Source: Chitinophagales bacterium (GTDB lineage: Bacteria > Bacteroidota > Bacteroidia > Chitinophagales > UBA2359). Taken from it: a DNA stretch of 7,193 nucleotides. Each line of letters opens with the position of its first letter. Within the stretch, counting starts at the first letter, position 1. Location: contig JAHDDN010000274.1 of assembly GCA_020629335.1 (NCBI GenBank), forward strand, positions 1 to 7,193. Reading direction: 5' to 3'. This document shows, one piece after another, positions 6,496 to 7,193 of this stretch. The position numbers and the translations under genes are program-made. The notes beneath the pieces were generated by a model. That model saw only the letters and a program-made list of their open reading frames with translations. It ran no database searches and was not told the DNA's origin.

Positions 6496-6533
6496 AAAAA
6501 GGGCCATTGATATATTCATCAATGGCCCTTTTT
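6496..6533. terminator. bidirectional intrinsic terminator between convergent genes
   Basis: A perfect 16-bp stem: A5 plus GGGCCATTGAT (6496-6511) pairs with ATCAATGGCCC plus T5 (6518-6533), around a 6-nt loop ATATTC. The A-run on one side and T-run on the other let it end both the plus-strand DUF547 gene (stop codon 27 bp upstream) and the minus-strand 78-residue gene (stop codon 17 bp away). Confidence 0.95.
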
Positions 6534-6550
6534 GTATAATTCGCTTTTAC

Positions 6551-6787
6551 TTAGATTGTTTCTAATGGAGCAGTATCCTTACTGTATGCAAGTATAATAT
6601 CTATGGATGTTTGATTAGGTGAAAAGCTTTCTTTTCTCATCGCTTTGTAAAGCATAATGATTTGAGAATAGGCTTCTTTGAGTTCCCAATCGTTTTCGAT
6701 TGCATCAGTAATTAGTTGAGTTTCCTCTTTACTGGTCTCTTTGTAATAAAAGCGAATTAAATCTTCTTGTGTAACCGTTTGTCTCAT
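6551..6787 (-). CDS. small soluble protein downstream of ECF sigma factor, candidate sigma regulator
   Basis: A 78-residue acidic, mostly helical protein. Residues 1-50 (QEDLIRFYYKETSKEETQLI, then DWELKEAYSQIIMLYKAM) look like the N-terminal helices of short proteins often found beside ECF sigma genes in Bacteroidota. It ends with FSPNQTSIDIILAYSKD (55-71), a tail I recall as conserved in such proteins. It has no transmembrane segment, no cysteine and no histidine, so it is neither a classical membrane anti-sigma factor nor a zinc-binding (HxxxCxxC) one. It lies 71 bp behind the sigma gene on the same strand and ends at a shared terminator, so the two are probably one transcript. A role as a modulator of that sigma factor is inferred from position. 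The start at 6787 is the first ATG that gives the helical N-terminus; no Shine-Dalgarno is visible. Confidence 0.75.
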   Translation of the reverse strand: MRQTVTQEDLIRFYYKETSKEETQLITDAIENDWELKEAYSQIIMLYKAMRKESFSPNQTSIDIILAYSKDTAPLETI

Positions 6788-6858
6788 AGGCTGATCTACA
6801 GTTTTGATTAGTAATGTGCCTATAAAACGCCCTTAGGTTTCTAAATATTGTATGAAGA

Positions 6859-7193
6859 TTATAAAACAATTTGTTTTTCCTCTATCATTTTGCGCATATT
6901 GATTAGTGCGTAGCGCATTCTACCTAGTGCTGTATTGATACTAACATTAGTTATAGCAGCGATCTCTTTAAAGCTCATGTCAGCATAATGACGAAGTACA
7001 ACGACTTCTTTTTGTTCACTTGGTAGTTTTTCAACTAGTTGTCTCACTTTAGAGACTGTTTCTCCTCTAATAATGTCTTCTTCGGCATTACTAGCTTCAA
7101 ATTTAAGCACATTAAATATATCGAATCCGTCGCTATTGGTAATAGTAGGGCGACGTTTTGTTTTTCGGAAGTGATCAATACATAAGTTATAAG
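6859..7193 (-). CDS. ECF-subfamily RNA polymerase sigma factor, 5' end beyond the window
   Basis: The frame runs from the stop at 6859 to the right edge, giving 110 complete residues; ECF sigmas are usually 170-200, so the region-2 start lies outside. The fragment opens with YNLCIDHFRKTKRRP (1-15), the typical end of region 2 (2.3/2.4, promoter melting and -10 contacts), followed by a variable linker. Region 4 follows: LVEKLPSEQKEVVVLRHYAD (52-71) and the helix-turn-helix MSFKEIAAITNVSINTALGR (72-91), then MRYALINMRKMI (92-103). It would direct RNA polymerase to a specific promoter set in the cytoplasm; targets are unknown. A GTG at 7110 could be mistaken for the start, but the frame is open upstream and encodes conserved sequence there. 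The next gene on the strand is the 78-residue protein. The length after region 4 is short, with no fused sensory domain. Confidence 0.95.
   Translation of the reverse strand, partial: YNLCIDHFRKTKRRPTITNSDGFDIFNVLKFEASNAEEDIIRGETVSKVRQLVEKLPSEQKEVVVLRHYADMSFKEIAAITNVSINTALGRMRYALINMRKMIEEKQIVL

Noticed and set aside
7108..7110. GTG as the start codon of an 83-residue sigma fragment
   Set aside because: The frame stays open to the window edge and encodes the conserved region-2 end (NLCIDHFRKTKRR), so the gene starts further upstream.

Overview
The window looks like chromosome of an AT-rich member of the Bacteroidota, probably a Saprospiria-type gliding or marine bacterium. The phylum call rests on a type IX secretion pair (a PorP/SprF-family outer membrane protein next to a protein with a gliding-motility-associated C-terminal domain), an ECF sigma factor of the Bacteroidota type with a tiny partner gene, a DUF547 lipoprotein with an acidic stretch after the lipid cysteine, and AT-rich translation leaders without a clear Shine-Dalgarno sequence. 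The class-level call is a guess from protein style and was not tested.

Layout. (1) 1-1420, minus strand: a two-gene unit of an EI24/CysZ-like membrane protein followed 4 bp later by a divergent RsmI-like SAM-dependent methyltransferase that runs off the left edge. (2) 1519-2620 and 2656-4731, minus strand: a secreted 691-residue multi-Ig/PKD protein with a type B T9SS sorting domain, then 35 bp downstream a PorP/SprF-like protein, closed by a strong intrinsic terminator. (3) 4732-5439: a 708-bp gene-poor spacer between divergent genes. It holds a run of four small stem-loops in the leader of the secreted-protein gene, and a GC-rich 221-bp structured element (5125-5345) that resembles a dispersed intergenic repeat. 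(4) 5440-6468, plus strand: a DUF547 lipoprotein with an extra Cys-bearing N-terminal region, ending at a terminator shared with the convergent gene. (5) 6551-7193, minus strand: an ECF sigma factor (5' end beyond the window) and a 78-residue soluble protein behind it.

How the genes work together. The 691-residue protein is the likely T9SS cargo, and the PorP/SprF protein its dedicated outer membrane partner; this gene order is recurrent in the phylum. The sigma factor and its small neighbour are plausibly a regulatory pair, but nothing in the window shows what they control. No mobile-element protein, tRNA, rRNA or CRISPR array was found. The least explained sequence is the 5125-5345 element. 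No clearly new protein system is evident.
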